Source of the DNA: JAAZPT01 sp034180455
Lineage (GTDB): Bacteria > Bacillota > Clostridia > Christensenellales > Aristaeellaceae
Assembly: GCA_034180455.1 (NCBI GenBank)
Contig: JAXFOG010000017.1
Coordinates: 7,721 to 71,720 of the forward strand
Reading direction: 5' to 3'
Length of the DNA stretch: 64,000 bases
Below, piece by piece: positions 1 through 9,190 of this stretch. Under the pieces are notes generated by a model. That model was not told the DNA's origin, ran no database searches, and was given only the letters and a program-made list of their open reading frames with translations. The position numbers were made by a program, and so were the translations under genes. The stretch's first letter is position 1. The number at the start of each line of letters is the position of its first letter.

Positions 1-1330
1 TGCTATTGTCAAAATGTCTGCACCAAGTTAAAGCGTTCTCAAAGTTTTCGCCATAGCCACTTTCGTTGCCCATAGACCAGATCACAATAGATGTATGGTT
101 TTGGTTGATTATTAAATTTCTTTGTACTCTATCTAGTATAGGATCTCTAAATCTTGGATCTCTAGCATAAATGCTATAATCCTCATTATCCATTTTTCCT
201 CTATGAGCCTGAATTCCATGTGTTTCAATATCGCTTTCGCTTATTACATAGAATCCATATTTATCACATAAGTCATAGAACCATGGATTATTTGGGTAGT
301 GGCTTGTTCTTATGGAGTTAATGTTCAACTCTTTCATAAGCTTAAGTTCATTTGTTACAAATTCTCTGTCTAAAGCAGGGCCAACAAATGGAGAGCTATC
401 GTGTCTATTTACACCACGGAATCTTATAGGCATACCGTTTATCATAACAATATTGTTTTCTATATAAATTTTTCTGAAGCCTTGTAGCTCTTCTATTGTT
501 TCACCATTTGCTTGCAAAACAATTTTATATAGACGAGGATGTTCAGCATCCCATAGTTTTATATCATCTAGATGAATGTTTGTTTTATCTTGGAATTTTA
601 CGGAGGCTATTTCATTTCCACATGGAGTATATACCTTTACATCAATTGGAAAAGCTTCTTCGCTGTATTTTACAGCTATGCTTAAATCGCCTGATTTAAA
701 ATCATTTGTAGGAATTGCTCTTATTTGTAGATCGCTAATATGATTCTTTGGCCTTTTTAGAAGGTATACATCTCTAAATATTCCGCTTGTTCTAAATTTA
801 TCCTGATCCTCAAGATAGGTGCCATCACACCATTTAAGCACCAATACACGTATTGTGTTGGAACCATCTATAATATACTTGCTTATGTCAAACTCACTTG
901 TGTTGTGACTTACCTGAGAATATCCTACAAATTGCCCATTTAGCCATAAATAGTAACATGAATCTACGCCATCAAAATTTATATAGTATTTTTTATCGGC
1001 ATCTTTTGCTATATCAAATTTGCGCTCATATATTGCGCATGGATTTTCTCTTGGTACAAAGGGAGGATCAACAGGAATAGCATACCTTACATTGGTATAT
1101 TGATGTTTATCATACCCATGTACTTGCCATACGCTTGGAACTGGTATTGTTTCATTTCCAATATCAATGTTCCATATATTTAAATCCTCGGGCAAAAGCT
1201 CTACACTGTCAAAATATCTGAAACTCCATGTTCCATTCAGCAAGAGCATACTGTCCTTTGGAATAAAATAGGCTCTTGGAGGCATGGTATTTACATGTAA
1301 AGTATTCAGATCCTGAAAATAGTTATACAT
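1..1330 (-). CDS. lacZ: Beta-galactosidase, GH2 family, C-terminus outside window
   Basis: Hydrolyses beta-galactosides such as lactose in the cytoplasm; no signal peptide is present. About 443 residues are visible, covering the N-terminal sugar-binding and immunoglobulin-like domains and the start of the TIM barrel. Recognisable motifs are FRGVNRHD, TSHYPNNPWFYDLCDKYG and WSMGNESGYG; the Glu of GNES (about residue 423) is the expected acid/base catalyst. The nucleophile Glu and the C-terminal domains lie beyond position 1. The ATG at 1330 has AGGAGA upstream and sits 21 nt after the permease gene, so it is the last gene of the transport operon. The family call is secure; substrate preference is inferred. 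Confidence 0.95.
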   Translation of the reverse strand, partial: MYNYFQDLNTLHVNTMPPRAYFIPKDSMLLLNGTWSFRYFDSVELLPEDLNIWNIDIGNETIPVPSVWQVHGYDKHQYTNVRYAIPVDPPFVPRENPCAIYERKFDIAKDADKKYYINFDGVDSCYYLWLNGQFVGYSQVSHNTSEFDISKYIIDGSNTIRVLVLKWCDGTYLEDQDKFRTSGIFRDVYLLKRPKNHISDLQIRAIPTNDFKSGDLSIAVKYSEEAFPIDVKVYTPCGNEIASVKFQDKTNIHLDDIKLWDAEHPRLYKIVLQANGETIEELQGFRKIYIENNIVMINGMPIRFRGVNRHDSSPFVGPALDREFVTNELKLMKELNINSIRTSHYPNNPWFYDLCDKYGFYVISESDIETHGIQAHRGKMDNEDYSIYARDPRFRDPILDRVQRNLIINQNHTSIVIWSMGNESGYGENFENALTWCRHFDNS

Positions 1331-1351
1331 TATGTCTCCTTTATACAAAAA

Positions 1352-2176
1352 TTATTTTACTGCGCCAGATATACCTTCTGTAAAGCTCTTCTGTAGTACA
1401 AAGAATATAATAACAGTAGGTAAAGTAGCAAACAGAACTGCTAGCATCATAGCGCCATAATCTACTACATAGCCAGCAATAAAGTTGGCAAGCAACATAG
1501 GCATCGTAAGAGTTTTACCATCAACAAGTATTACCTTCGGCCATAGGTAGCTATTCCATGCATTCATAAATGTAATGGTCATAGCAGCTGCATATGTACT
1601 ACGCATAGTGGGTATAAACATTTTAAAGAATATACTTACTTCGCTTAATCCATCTATTCTAGAAGCCTCAATAATATCATGTGGGAAACTTTTAGCTGAT
1701 TGTCTAAATAACATTATGAGGAAAGGAGTAGACAAGCTTGGAAGTACATAACCTAATGCAGAGTTTAAAAGACCCATTTTACTTGTCAATCTGAAAAGAG
1801 GTATCATAGTGCTTGCAAAAGGTACCATCATTGCTGTTAGCAATATAGCCATAAGCCTATCCTTATGCTTATCATGGAAAATTTCAAACCCATATCCTGC
1901 TAGTGAGCATATAAGGATTGAAAGCACAGTTTGGCTGGTAGAATAGTAAAAAGATGTCCACATTGCCTTCCATAGGTCTTGACTTGCAACAATAGTTTTA
2001 TAGTTTTCTACTATCATTCTGCCTGGCACAAGACTGCCACGTATTACATCAGAACTCTTATTTGTTGCAGAAATAAGCATCCATAGCAATGGAAAAACAC
2101 TGACAAAAGCTACTATTATAAGAAATATATATTTTAGCACAACGGCTAGTTTCCTTGTAAAAGATGTGCTAGTCAC
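1352..2176 (-). CDS. ABC sugar permease, MalG/GanQ type (CUT1)
   Basis: Second membrane subunit of a carbohydrate importer. It has six predicted membrane helices, and the loop EASRIDGLSEVSIFFKMFIP is the EAA coupling helix that contacts the ATPase. A GTG at 2185 opens the frame, but the GTG at 2176 is preferred because AGGTG lies 6 nt upstream of it; this start overlaps the end of the previous permease gene by 8 nt and suggests coupled translation. It lies between the other permease and lacZ, so galactosides are the likely substrate. No ATPase gene is present in the operon, so a shared MsmX-like ATPase elsewhere is expected. Confidence 0.9.
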   Translation of the reverse strand: MTSTSFTRKLAVVLKYIFLIIVAFVSVFPLLWMLISATNKSSDVIRGSLVPGRMIVENYKTIVASQDLWKAMWTSFYYSTSQTVLSILICSLAGYGFEIFHDKHKDRLMAILLTAMMVPFASTMIPLFRLTSKMGLLNSALGYVLPSLSTPFLIMLFRQSAKSFPHDIIEASRIDGLSEVSIFFKMFIPTMRSTYAAAMTITFMNAWNSYLWPKVILVDGKTLTMPMLLANFIAGYVVDYGAMMLAVLFATLPTVIIFFVLQKSFTEGISGAVK

Positions 2177-3074
2177 GCTTATCACCTACTTTAAGTTGAA
2201 TCAAACTGAGAATGGCTACTAATATGAAGATTACAAAGCTTATAGCAGCAGCATATCCCATCTTTGGAGTCCCGACAAACGAGGTGTTGTAAATATAATG
2301 CGACATGGTGATTGTTTCGTATCCTGGACCTCCGTTTGTAATGTTGATTGATTCATCAAACAATTGCAAAGTACCATTTGTAGACATAATTGCAGTTAGT
2401 AGTATAGTAGGCTTTAATAGAGGAACTGTTATGCTAAAAAACTGTTTTACTGTGCTAGCTCCGTCTATTTTTGCAGCTTCATATACACTTGGTTCAATAT
2501 TTTGAAGGCCAGACAGGAAAAATACCATGTTATAGCCTGTCCATCGCCATAGTAGGGCTACAATTATAACAAGCCTAGCTAGATAAGGTTTCTGAACATT
2601 AGAAAGCCAGTTTATCTGTTCCTTTATTATGCCTATACGCAAAAGAAAATTATTTATCATTCCATCACCAGCGAATAGGCTTCTGAAAATAATAGAATAT
2701 GCTACCAGAGAGGTTGCACAAGGAAGAAATATTGCTGTCCTAAAAAAACCCCTGAATTTAAGCTTTGGATTATTAAGCATGCTTGCCAGTATAAGAGCAA
2801 GCACTAGCATAACAGGTACTTGTATCGCAAGGTAAATAAAGTTATTTCTTAGCGCCTTTAGGAAGTTGGTATCGTTTAACATGTACTTATAGTTACGTAT
2901 ACCCACCCAATTAAACTTTGCACCTTTATTAGATTGAAACGAGAGCAAAAAAGCTTGTATCATTGGCATGAAGCAAAACACAAATATCAAAATAGTTGCT
3001 AGCGTTAAGAACAACCAGCCTGTTAAGCTTTGCTTTTTCTCCAAGCTCCAATATGGCTTTCTATACTGTTCCAT
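2169..3074 (-). CDS. ABC sugar permease, MalF/GanP type (CUT1)
   Basis: First membrane subunit of the same importer, 301 residues with about six helices. The EAA-loop motif YEAAKIDGASTVKQFFSITV is clear near residue 200. The start ATG at 3074 has AAGGAG at good spacing. It follows the binding-protein gene across a short gap that holds a stable hairpin (3096-3117), and overlaps the next permease gene. Known CUT1 systems pair one such subunit with a MalG-type partner, as here. Substrate is inferred from the linked lacZ. Confidence 0.92.
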   Translation of the reverse strand: MEQYRKPYWSLEKKQSLTGWLFLTLATILIFVFCFMPMIQAFLLSFQSNKGAKFNWVGIRNYKYMLNDTNFLKALRNNFIYLAIQVPVMLVLALILASMLNNPKLKFRGFFRTAIFLPCATSLVAYSIIFRSLFAGDGMINNFLLRIGIIKEQINWLSNVQKPYLARLVIIVALLWRWTGYNMVFFLSGLQNIEPSVYEAAKIDGASTVKQFFSITVPLLKPTILLTAIMSTNGTLQLFDESINITNGGPGYETITMSHYIYNTSFVGTPKMGYAAAISFVIFILVAILSLIQLKVGDKRD

Positions 3075-3095
3075 ATAAGCTCCTTTCTTATAAAC

Positions 3096-3117
3096 AAGGG
3101 AGTCTTGCGACTCCCTT
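3096..3117 (-). terminator. Intercistronic hairpin after the binding-protein gene
   Basis: A 9-bp perfect stem (AAGGGAGTC / GACTCCCTT) with a 4-nt loop lies between the binding-protein stop and the permease start. It lacks a clean U-run, so it is more likely a partial terminator or an mRNA 3'-end stabiliser that raises binding-protein mRNA above permease mRNA, a common arrangement in importer operons. Confidence 0.7.
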
Positions 3118-3139
3118 ATAAAGATTTAATAAATAAATT

Positions 3140-4402
3140 TTACAGACCCATTGCAAACTCAACGTCTTGCTGAGCTTTGTCCAAAGACTGCTGAATGTCT
3201 GCGCCACCAGCTATCTCTGTAAGAGCAACTTGCAGAGCATCTCTAGCCTCATAGTGATATAGTCCAATTGTAACTGCAGGAATCTTGCCAGCAAATGTTA
3301 CTATATCTTGGTAAATCTTCTGATCACCAAAGAATGGTTGTGGTTTTGCATATACTTCAGATTCGCCTGCAGGTAGATATGTTGCAACTGCGCCAGCTTT
3401 TTCAAGAATGTTATCATAGAATTCTACGCTGCCACCAAATGTAGCGCTTAGGAAGTCTATAGCAAGATCTTTCTTCTGAGAATTACCAGCAATTGCCCAT
3501 GAAGAACCACCGTTATTGGTGTAGTTTGTGCCACCCTCAACGTCAAATCTTGGAGCATTGGTAACACCCCATTTGCCGCTTAGTGACTCTTCACCAGTAA
3601 CTGTGCCTATGAACCAGCAACCTTGTACTGTACCTACGCAGCCACCAGAAATGTTAGCCTTGCAGTACTCGTCCCAGTTCTGAACTTCTGTATAAACGCC
3701 TGACTCACGTAGAGCCTTATAAATATCAACAAGCTTCAAAACTGCAGGGTTGTTATTGATGTTTACCTTGCCATCTTCTGTAAATAGAGATGCACCCATT
3801 GATTGTAGAAGCATCATTGTGAAGTCTGCATCGGCAGTGTTATAAGCAAACATTGGAACGCCGGTCTTTTCAAGAACGTCTTTACCTATCTCGATAAATC
3901 TTTCCCAAGTAATATCGGTCAAATCTTCAAGCTTATAGCCAGCTTTTTCAAGAATATCTGTTCTGTAAAGTGCAACTGCAGCGCCACTATCAAATGGAAC
4001 ACCATAGTTTTTGCCATCTACTACAGAATAGAATACTTTTGCAGGAGCAAACTTATCAAAAGGTACCTTTGAACCAGTAAGATCTGCAAATACTTCTGGA
4101 TAGTTTTCTACATTTTTTCTAAATGCCATGTCTTGCATTAGGAAGATATCAGGTAGTACGCTCATATCGCCTGTTGCAGCGGTAATAAGCTTTGTCTGTA
4201 AATCTGCCCAAGGAGTTTCAACTATATCAAGTTTGAAATTTGGGTGATCTTTTTGATAAACTTTCTCTGCTTCTTTCATAGCAAAGATGTTAAAGTTTGG
4301 ATCCCAGCACCATACGGTAAGGGTTTCTTCCTCAGCAAAAATGGCTGGGGCTAAGCCTAGAACCATAATTAATGCGAGGAATAATGAAATAAGTTTTTTC
4401 AT
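3140..4402 (-). CDS. Extracellular sugar-binding protein of ABC importer
   Basis: Captures the sugar outside the membrane and delivers it to the two permeases downstream. The 420-residue protein starts MKKLISLFLALIMVLG and has a classic signal peptide with probable cleavage after AIFA. There is no lipobox cysteine, unlike most Firmicutes binding proteins. The start at 4402 is chosen over an upstream in-frame ATG at 4432 because GGAGG lies just before it. The body has the solute-binding family 1 pattern (for example VWCWDPNFNIFAMKEA near the N-terminus). It heads a four-gene operon with two permeases and lacZ. Ligand identity is inferred. Confidence 0.92.
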   Translation of the reverse strand: MKKLISLFLALIMVLGLAPAIFAEEETLTVWCWDPNFNIFAMKEAEKVYQKDHPNFKLDIVETPWADLQTKLITAATGDMSVLPDIFLMQDMAFRKNVENYPEVFADLTGSKVPFDKFAPAKVFYSVVDGKNYGVPFDSGAAVALYRTDILEKAGYKLEDLTDITWERFIEIGKDVLEKTGVPMFAYNTADADFTMMLLQSMGASLFTEDGKVNINNNPAVLKLVDIYKALRESGVYTEVQNWDEYCKANISGGCVGTVQGCWFIGTVTGEESLSGKWGVTNAPRFDVEGGTNYTNNGGSSWAIAGNSQKKDLAIDFLSATFGGSVEFYDNILEKAGAVATYLPAGESEVYAKPQPFFGDQKIYQDIVTFAGKIPAVTIGLYHYEARDALQVALTEIAGGADIQQSLDKAQQDVEFAMGL

Positions 4403-4446
4403 AATATAGCCTCCAAAAATATATTTGAACATTGTTCCTATAAGGT

Positions 4447-4474
4447 ATTATACAACAATTTTGTATATTTGCAA
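4447..4474 (-). promoter_or_regulatory. Sigma-A promoter of the galactoside operon
   Basis: On the minus strand TTGCAA (4474-4469) is followed after 16 nt by a perfect TATAAT (4452-4447), about 45 nt upstream of the binding-protein start. The spacer and flanks contain half-palindromes around TTGTGTTGCAA that could be an operator, but no clean LacI-type palindrome was seen. Confidence 0.75.
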
Positions 4475-4777
4475 CACAATTTTATCAAAAAAAATATATT
4501 TATATACCAGTGTGTATAATAAAGGTAGATTTAGTAATGCTTGAAGATATACTTATAAAATAAAATGCTTATAAATTTGAATAAATAAAAGTTGTAAGAA
4601 CAATAAAATTGACAAATAAATAATATATATTTTAACTATCAATGTTTAAAAATCAAAGCTATTGATGATAGGGCATAAATGAAATATAATAAACTTGTTC
4701 TGTTGAATTTTTATAGTCGCAGATAAATATTTTTACTAGCTTATTAGCTTATAAAAAATATTTAAAATGGAGAAACA
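4475..4777. other. AT-rich intergenic region between divergent genes
   Basis: No coding sequence is recognised. A TTGACA at 4609-4614 lacks a well-placed -10, and a weaker TTGAAT around 4708 may serve the DUF1275 gene. No convincing RNA structure was seen. Confidence 0.5.
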
Positions 4778-5443
4778 ATGAAAAACAATAAGATACAGAT
4801 GTCCGAGTCTATAATAGTATATATATTGCTTGCACTTTCTGGTGGAAGTATGGATGCTTATTCTTATTTATATAGGGGAAAGGTGTTTGCCAACGCTCAA
4901 ACGGGAAATATTTTGCTAATGGGTGTAAATATTGCAGAACAGAGATATGAAATTGCATTAAAATACTTGTGGCCCATACTCGCTTTTACTCTGGGTATAG
5001 TTATTTCTGATTTTTTACGCGAACGCAAAGGAAACTTCCATATTCATTGGAGGCAAATTGTTGTGAGCATTGAGCTAATAATTCTAATTATTGTTTGCTT
5101 TATTCCTCAAAACTTAAACGCGCTGGCAAATGCACTTACATCACTTGCATGTGGACTCCAAGTGCAAGCATTTCGTTCTGCAGTGGGAAATTCAATTGCT
5201 ACAACTATGTGTATTGGTAATCTTAGAAGTGCAGCAAGTAATATGCATAGATATTTTACAAGCAAAGAAAAAATGTACTTTAAAAAATCAATATTATATT
5301 TTGGAACTATTTTCTTTTTTATAATTGGTGCTGTAGTAGAAAGCAGACTAATAACAATATACTATGGATATGCGCTATTATTTTCTGTAATTCTCTTAAG
5401 TATTTCTTTTTTGCTTATGCTGATTGATGCAGAAAATAGTTAA
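4778..5443 (+). CDS. DUF1275 / YoaK family membrane protein
   Basis: A 221-residue integral membrane protein with about six helices. The N-terminal signature LSGGSMDAYSYLYRGKVFANAQTGN matches the conserved G-G-x-x-D and VFxxxQTGN pattern of DUF1275 (split here in two parts: LSGGSMDAYSY and VFANAQTGN). The biochemical function of this family is not established; transport has been suggested. The ATG has GGAG upstream. It stands alone, with ferritin downstream under its own promoter. Confidence 0.85.
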   Translation: MKNNKIQMSESIIVYILLALSGGSMDAYSYLYRGKVFANAQTGNILLMGVNIAEQRYEIALKYLWPILAFTLGIVISDFLRERKGNFHIHWRQIVVSIELIILIIVCFIPQNLNALANALTSLACGLQVQAFRSAVGNSIATTMCIGNLRSAASNMHRYFTSKEKMYFKKSILYFGTIFFFIIGAVVESRLITIYYGYALLFSVILLSISFLLMLIDAENS

Positions 5444-5494
5444 GAAATTCAGCTTTTTTAGTACGGTATGATAAATTAAATTTTATACAATCTA

Positions 5495-5523
5495 TTTACA
5501 AATTGACTAAAATATGCTAGAAT
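5495..5523 (+). promoter_or_regulatory. Sigma-A promoter of ferritin
   Basis: TTTACA (5495-5500), 17 nt, TAGAAT (5518-5523). A near-perfect inverted repeat with arms ATTAGCAATAG and CTATTGTAAT (5533-5557) covers the expected transcription start and could be an operator. Confidence 0.75.
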
Positions 5524-5583
5524 AATAATGAAATTAGCAATAGCTTACTATTGTAATAAAAATAATAATAAAGGAGTAAAGGT

Positions 5584-6069
5584 ATGAAAAAAGAAATGTA
5601 TAGTGCGCTCAACGAGCATATAAATTTTGAGATAGAATCAGCCTATATTTATTTGCAGCTTTCTCTTATTATGGAGGATAAAAACTACAAGGGCTATGCA
5701 GCATGGCTTAGAGATCATTTCCATGAGGAGCTAAAGCACGGTGATGCTTTTATAAAGTTTATACAGGAGAGAGGGCATAAGCCAGTACTTAACGATATTA
5801 AATGCCATGATTATGATATTACTGAGCCTCTACAGGTTGCACAACTTGTTTATGAGCATGAGCAGAAAGTAAGCCAAAGAATCTATAAATTGACTGATAC
5901 TGCGAGAGAGACAGGCGAATATGCAGTAGAGATTTTCTTGCATAGTTTTGTTAAGGAGCAGACAGAGGAAGAGGATATTACAAGGGATATTCTTGAAAAA
6001 TTCACAATGGCTGGTAACGATATGGCAGCAAAGCTATTTTTAGATAGAGAACTTGGTTCAATTAAATAA
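5584..6069 (+). CDS. ftnA: Ferritin (iron storage)
   Basis: Four-helix-bundle ferritin of 161 residues, the normal length for bacterial non-haem ferritin. It oxidises Fe2+ and stores iron in a 24-mer shell. The helix A motif LNEHINFEIESAYIYLQLS and helix B motif RDHFHEELKHGD carry the expected ferroxidase ligands (Glu16, Glu49, His52), with further Glu residues in YEHEQK and EQTEEE. AAGGAG precedes the ATG. The gene has its own promoter and terminator. Iron- or peroxide-dependent control is plausible given the palindrome at the start site but is not proven. Confidence 0.95.
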   Translation: MKKEMYSALNEHINFEIESAYIYLQLSLIMEDKNYKGYAAWLRDHFHEELKHGDAFIKFIQERGHKPVLNDIKCHDYDITEPLQVAQLVYEHEQKVSQRIYKLTDTARETGEYAVEIFLHSFVKEQTEEEDITRDILEKFTMAGNDMAAKLFLDRELGSIK

Positions 6070-6078
6070 TTATAAATT

Positions 6079-6114
6079 GCCCTTTGATATAGTAAGCTTT
6101 CAAAGGGCTTTTTT
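6079..6114 (+). terminator. Rho-independent terminator of ferritin
   Basis: GCCCTTTGA pairs with TCAAAGGGC across a 12-nt loop, followed by a run of six T. Confidence 0.93.
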
Positions 6115-6130
6115 ATTGATTAAATTAAGA

Positions 6131-6163
6131 AAGGGACTCAATGTTTTATTGAGTCCCTTTTTA
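6131..6163 (-). terminator. Terminator after recA (bidirectional hairpin)
   Basis: Perfect 12-bp stem AAGGGACTCAAT / ATTGAGTCCCTT with a 5-nt loop, just past the recA stop. U-rich tracts exist on both sides, so it can serve both directions. Confidence 0.85.
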
Positions 6164-6177
6164 AATATTAAATGAGC

Positions 6178-7311
6178 CTATGCTTCTATATCGTCAAGCA
6201 AATCAAAATCTGGATCCCTTTCCTCAAGATCTGAATTAAATTCACCATTATCTTCATCGCTTGAAGAACCAAGACCATCTTTTATAGAGTTGTCACTACG
6301 AATCATTTCATCTATCTTTGATGCTATATCTGGATTATCCTTCAAGAACACCCTTGCATTATCTCTACCTTGACCAATTTTCTGGTCATCATAGCTATAC
6401 CAAGCGCCACTTTTCTTGATGATGTCACGCTCTACTGCCATATCTAGCAAGGTACCTTCCTTGCTTATACCTTCGCCAAATAGTATATCAAACTCACATG
6501 TCCTAAATGGGGGAGCCACTTTATTTTTTGCAACTTTAACCCTTACACGGTTTCCTATTATATCCTGGCCTACTTTTAGTTGATCAGTACGGCGTACATC
6601 AAGTCTTACAGATGAGTAGAACTTTAAAGCTCTTCCTCCTGGAGTAGTTTCAGGATTTCCAAACATAACTCCAACTTTTTCACGAAGCTGATTGATAAAA
6701 ATTACTATGGAATCAGTCTTGCTTACTATTCCACTTAATTTTCTGAGGGCTTGGCTCATTAGTCTAGCCTGAACACCAATAAAGCTTGCACCCATTTCGC
6801 CTTCAATTTCCTGCTTTGGTACAAGAGCTGCTACACTGTCTATTACCAGCACATCCACTGCTCCACTGCGAATAAGTGTCTCTGCTATTTCAAGAGCCTG
6901 CTCACCACTATCTGGTTGTGAAATATACAGCTCATCAACCTTTACGCCTATATTTTTGGCATATACTGGGTCAAGTGCATGCTCAGCATCAATAAATGCG
7001 CAAATTCCATCGTTTTTTTGTGCTTCAGCAATAACATGTAATGCAACAGTTGTCTTACCAGAGCTTTCAGGGCCATATATCTCTATTATTCTGCCCCTCG
7101 GAATACCACCTACTCCAATGGCAAGATCCAGTGCCAAGTTGCCCGATGATATTACGTTAATATTTTTAATGGGCCTTTCTCCAGGACGAAGCAGAGCCTC
7201 TTCTCCAAACTCCTTATGGACTTCTTTTACTGCTCTTTCCATAGCAGCCTTTTTTTCTTCTTTATCATTTATCTGTTCTACAGATGGTGTAGTCGCTTTC
7301 TTTTTAGCCAT
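6178..7311 (-). CDS. recA: Recombinase RecA
   Basis: ATP-dependent strand exchange and SOS co-protease. 377 residues, somewhat longer than usual because of an acidic C-terminal tail rich in Asp and Glu. Walker A GPESSGKTT is at residues 80-88, and the L2/DNA-binding region INQLREKVGVMFGNPETTPG is present. No intein is seen. AGGAGG precedes the ATG, 8 nt after the pgsA stop, so recA is the last gene of the rimO-pgsA-recA unit. No LexA-type operator was recognised directly upstream; SOS control, if any, would act at the upstream promoter or an unseen site. Confidence 0.98.
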   Translation of the reverse strand: MAKKKATTPSVEQINDKEEKKAAMERAVKEVHKEFGEEALLRPGERPIKNINVISSGNLALDLAIGVGGIPRGRIIEIYGPESSGKTTVALHVIAEAQKNDGICAFIDAEHALDPVYAKNIGVKVDELYISQPDSGEQALEIAETLIRSGAVDVLVIDSVAALVPKQEIEGEMGASFIGVQARLMSQALRKLSGIVSKTDSIVIFINQLREKVGVMFGNPETTPGGRALKFYSSVRLDVRRTDQLKVGQDIIGNRVRVKVAKNKVAPPFRTCEFDILFGEGISKEGTLLDMAVERDIIKKSGAWYSYDDQKIGQGRDNARVFLKDNPDIASKIDEMIRSDNSIKDGLGSSSDEDNGEFNSDLEERDPDFDLLDDIEA

Positions 7312-7319
7312 ATTTCCTC

Positions 7320-7874
7320 CTATTTGGTTTTTGCGCTCGTCTTTTTATTTACTAAAAGGTTTTTGTTCTTTATAAAATAATCCACTCCAGATATCAAAGT
7401 AAATATAACTGCCAAGGCCATAAATACCTTATTTACTATGTTTATTCCTAATGGCGCTGCTAAATACAATGCTACTGCTATCATTTGAAATGTGGTTTTA
7501 GCCTTTCCAAGTGAGCTTGCTGAGATTACTTTTTTGCTCTTTGATGTCATAGCAGCAAGCCTCAAGCCATCTACCGATAGTTCTCGTATAATCACAATAA
7601 TTACTACTAGTGCGCTTAACTCTCTAAGCTCTACCAACATTAGCATAGTGGATATTACAAGCAATTTATCTGCTACTGGATCAATAAACTTTCCAAAATC
7701 AGTAATAAGATTGTGTTTTCTGGCATAATAGCCATCAACAAAGTCACTTAAGCATGCAATTATGAAAAATATTAGTGCAAGTGCTCTTGTAAAACTAGTA
7801 TGAATATATAGCAGTACAACTATTACTGGTATCATGCAGGCTCGCATAATAGATATTTTGTTTGGCAAATTCAT
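7320..7874 (-). CDS. pgsA: CDP-diacylglycerol-glycerol-3-phosphate phosphatidyltransferase
   Basis: Makes phosphatidylglycerol phosphate, the committed step to phosphatidylglycerol, in the membrane. The CDP-alcohol phosphotransferase signature is complete: DGYYAR, then G and two spaced Asp in FGKFIDPVADK. Several hydrophobic helices follow. The start at 7874 (MNLPNKISIMR) is preferred over the in-frame ATG at 7889 because PgsA proteins begin MNLPNK, and GGATGTG lies just upstream. The rimO-pgsA-recA order is common in Firmicutes. About 184 residues. Confidence 0.94.
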   Translation of the reverse strand: MNLPNKISIMRACMIPVIVVLLYIHTSFTRALALIFFIIACLSDFVDGYYARKHNLITDFGKFIDPVADKLLVISTMLMLVELRELSALVVIIVIIRELSVDGLRLAAMTSKSKKVISASSLGKAKTTFQMIAVALYLAAPLGINIVNKVFMALAVIFTLISGVDYFIKNKNLLVNKKTSAKTK

Positions 7875-7879
7875 ATTTA

Positions 7880-9190
7880 TCACATCCATTCTGCATACAG
7901 ATCGTAGGTGTCTGCAGAAACTATTTTAGCTTTATATATTTCGCCTATTTTGATATTTTCATTATCTTTTAGGATTACTAAGCCGTCTATATCAGGAGCT
8001 TCTCCATAGGATCTAGTTTCAACATTTCCATTTTCTTTGCGCTCTACAAGCACGTCGACTATTTCGCCAATCCTATTTTGATTGTTGTTATAGGATATAT
8101 CAGCTTGTACCTGCAGCAATTCATCCTTACGCTTTTGTTTTAAGCTTTCTGAGATTTGATTTGGCATCTGTGCACCTTTAGTGCCTTCCTCGGGTGAATA
8201 GGTGAAAACACCCAATCTATCAAACTTCATGCGCTTTACATATTCTACAAGATGTATAAATTGCTCTTTTGTCTCTCCAGGGAAGCCTACTATAAATGTA
8301 GTGCGAATAATAAATCCTTTTGATTTTGCATAGTTTATTATATCGCTATATTCTAGGGGATTTCCTTTTCTGTTCATAGACTTTAGCAGTTCAGCATCTC
8401 CATGTTGCAAAGGAATATCAAGATAATTGCATACATTTTCATGCTTTGACATGGTATCTATCAATTCTTTTGTTAATGAATCTGGATAACAATATAATAA
8501 TCTTAGCCTTAGCAATCCATCAATTTGTGCGATTTTATCAACTAATTCATCAAGTATTGGTTTTCCATATATATCTATGCCATATCGGGTAGTGTCTTCA
8601 GCAATAAAAATTATTTCCTTTATTCCTTCTGAAACAAGTTGCTTTACTTCATCCTCTATGATATTCATAGGAACACTGCGATATCTACCTCGTATCATAG
8701 GTATTGCACAAAAGCTACATTTGTTATTACAACCCTCTGCTATCTTAACATAAGCTACACTTTTTGGCGTTATAAGCTTGCGTTTACCTGTAATTGCAAA
8801 TTTAATTCTACCACACATAGCAAATCGCTCGCCATTCTTGGCACGATGAATTGCGTGGAGTATATTCATATATTGCTCTACTCCCATACAGACGTCTATC
8901 TCTGGTATTTCTTTAAGTAGCTCATCACTATATCTTTGAGATAGGCAGCCAGTAACTATAAGCAGCTTATTGCTTCCAGCCTTGATATTTGCTAAAGTGT
9001 ATATAGCATTCAAGCTTTCTTCTTTTGCATCACGAATAAATCCACATGTATTTACAATAAGTACATCAGCTTTGTCAAAGTCATCTGTAATTTCATACTC
9101 CTTTTCAAGCTGATTTAGCATTAGCTCTGTATCGACTGTATTCTTGGGGCAGCCCAATGATATGTATGCTGCGTAGGCTATATATAACAC
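7880..9190 (-). CDS. rimO: Ribosomal protein S12 methylthiotransferase RimO
   Basis: Radical-SAM enzyme that adds a methylthio group to Asp of ribosomal protein S12. The N-terminal UPF0004 domain has Cys in SLGCPKN, VNTCGF and TGCLSQRY. The radical-SAM motif CNNKCSFC is intact, and a C-terminal TRAM domain ends the protein. The only canonical start is GTG at 9190, but the ribosome-binding sequence AGAAAGG abuts it with no spacing; an ATA codon at 9181 is 9 nt after that sequence and gives a family-like N-terminus. The true start is therefore uncertain. First gene of rimO-pgsA-recA. Confidence 0.94.
   Translation of the reverse strand: MLYIAYAAYISLGCPKNTVDTELMLNQLEKEYEITDDFDKADVLIVNTCGFIRDAKEESLNAIYTLANIKAGSNKLLIVTGCLSQRYSDELLKEIPEIDVCMGVEQYMNILHAIHRAKNGERFAMCGRIKFAITGKRKLITPKSVAYVKIAEGCNNKCSFCAIPMIRGRYRSVPMNIIEDEVKQLVSEGIKEIIFIAEDTTRYGIDIYGKPILDELVDKIAQIDGLLRLRLLYCYPDSLTKELIDTMSKHENVCNYLDIPLQHGDAELLKSMNRKGNPLEYSDIINYAKSKGFIIRTTFIVGFPGETKEQFIHLVEYVKRMKFDRLGVFTYSPEEGTKGAQMPNQISESLKQKRKDELLQVQADISYNNNQNRIGEIVDVLVERKENGNVETRSYGEAPDIDGLVILKDNENIKIGEIYKAKIVSADTYDLYAEWM

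Noticed and set aside
4609..4637. TTGACA as DUF1275 promoter
   Set aside because: No acceptable -10 at 16-18 nt.
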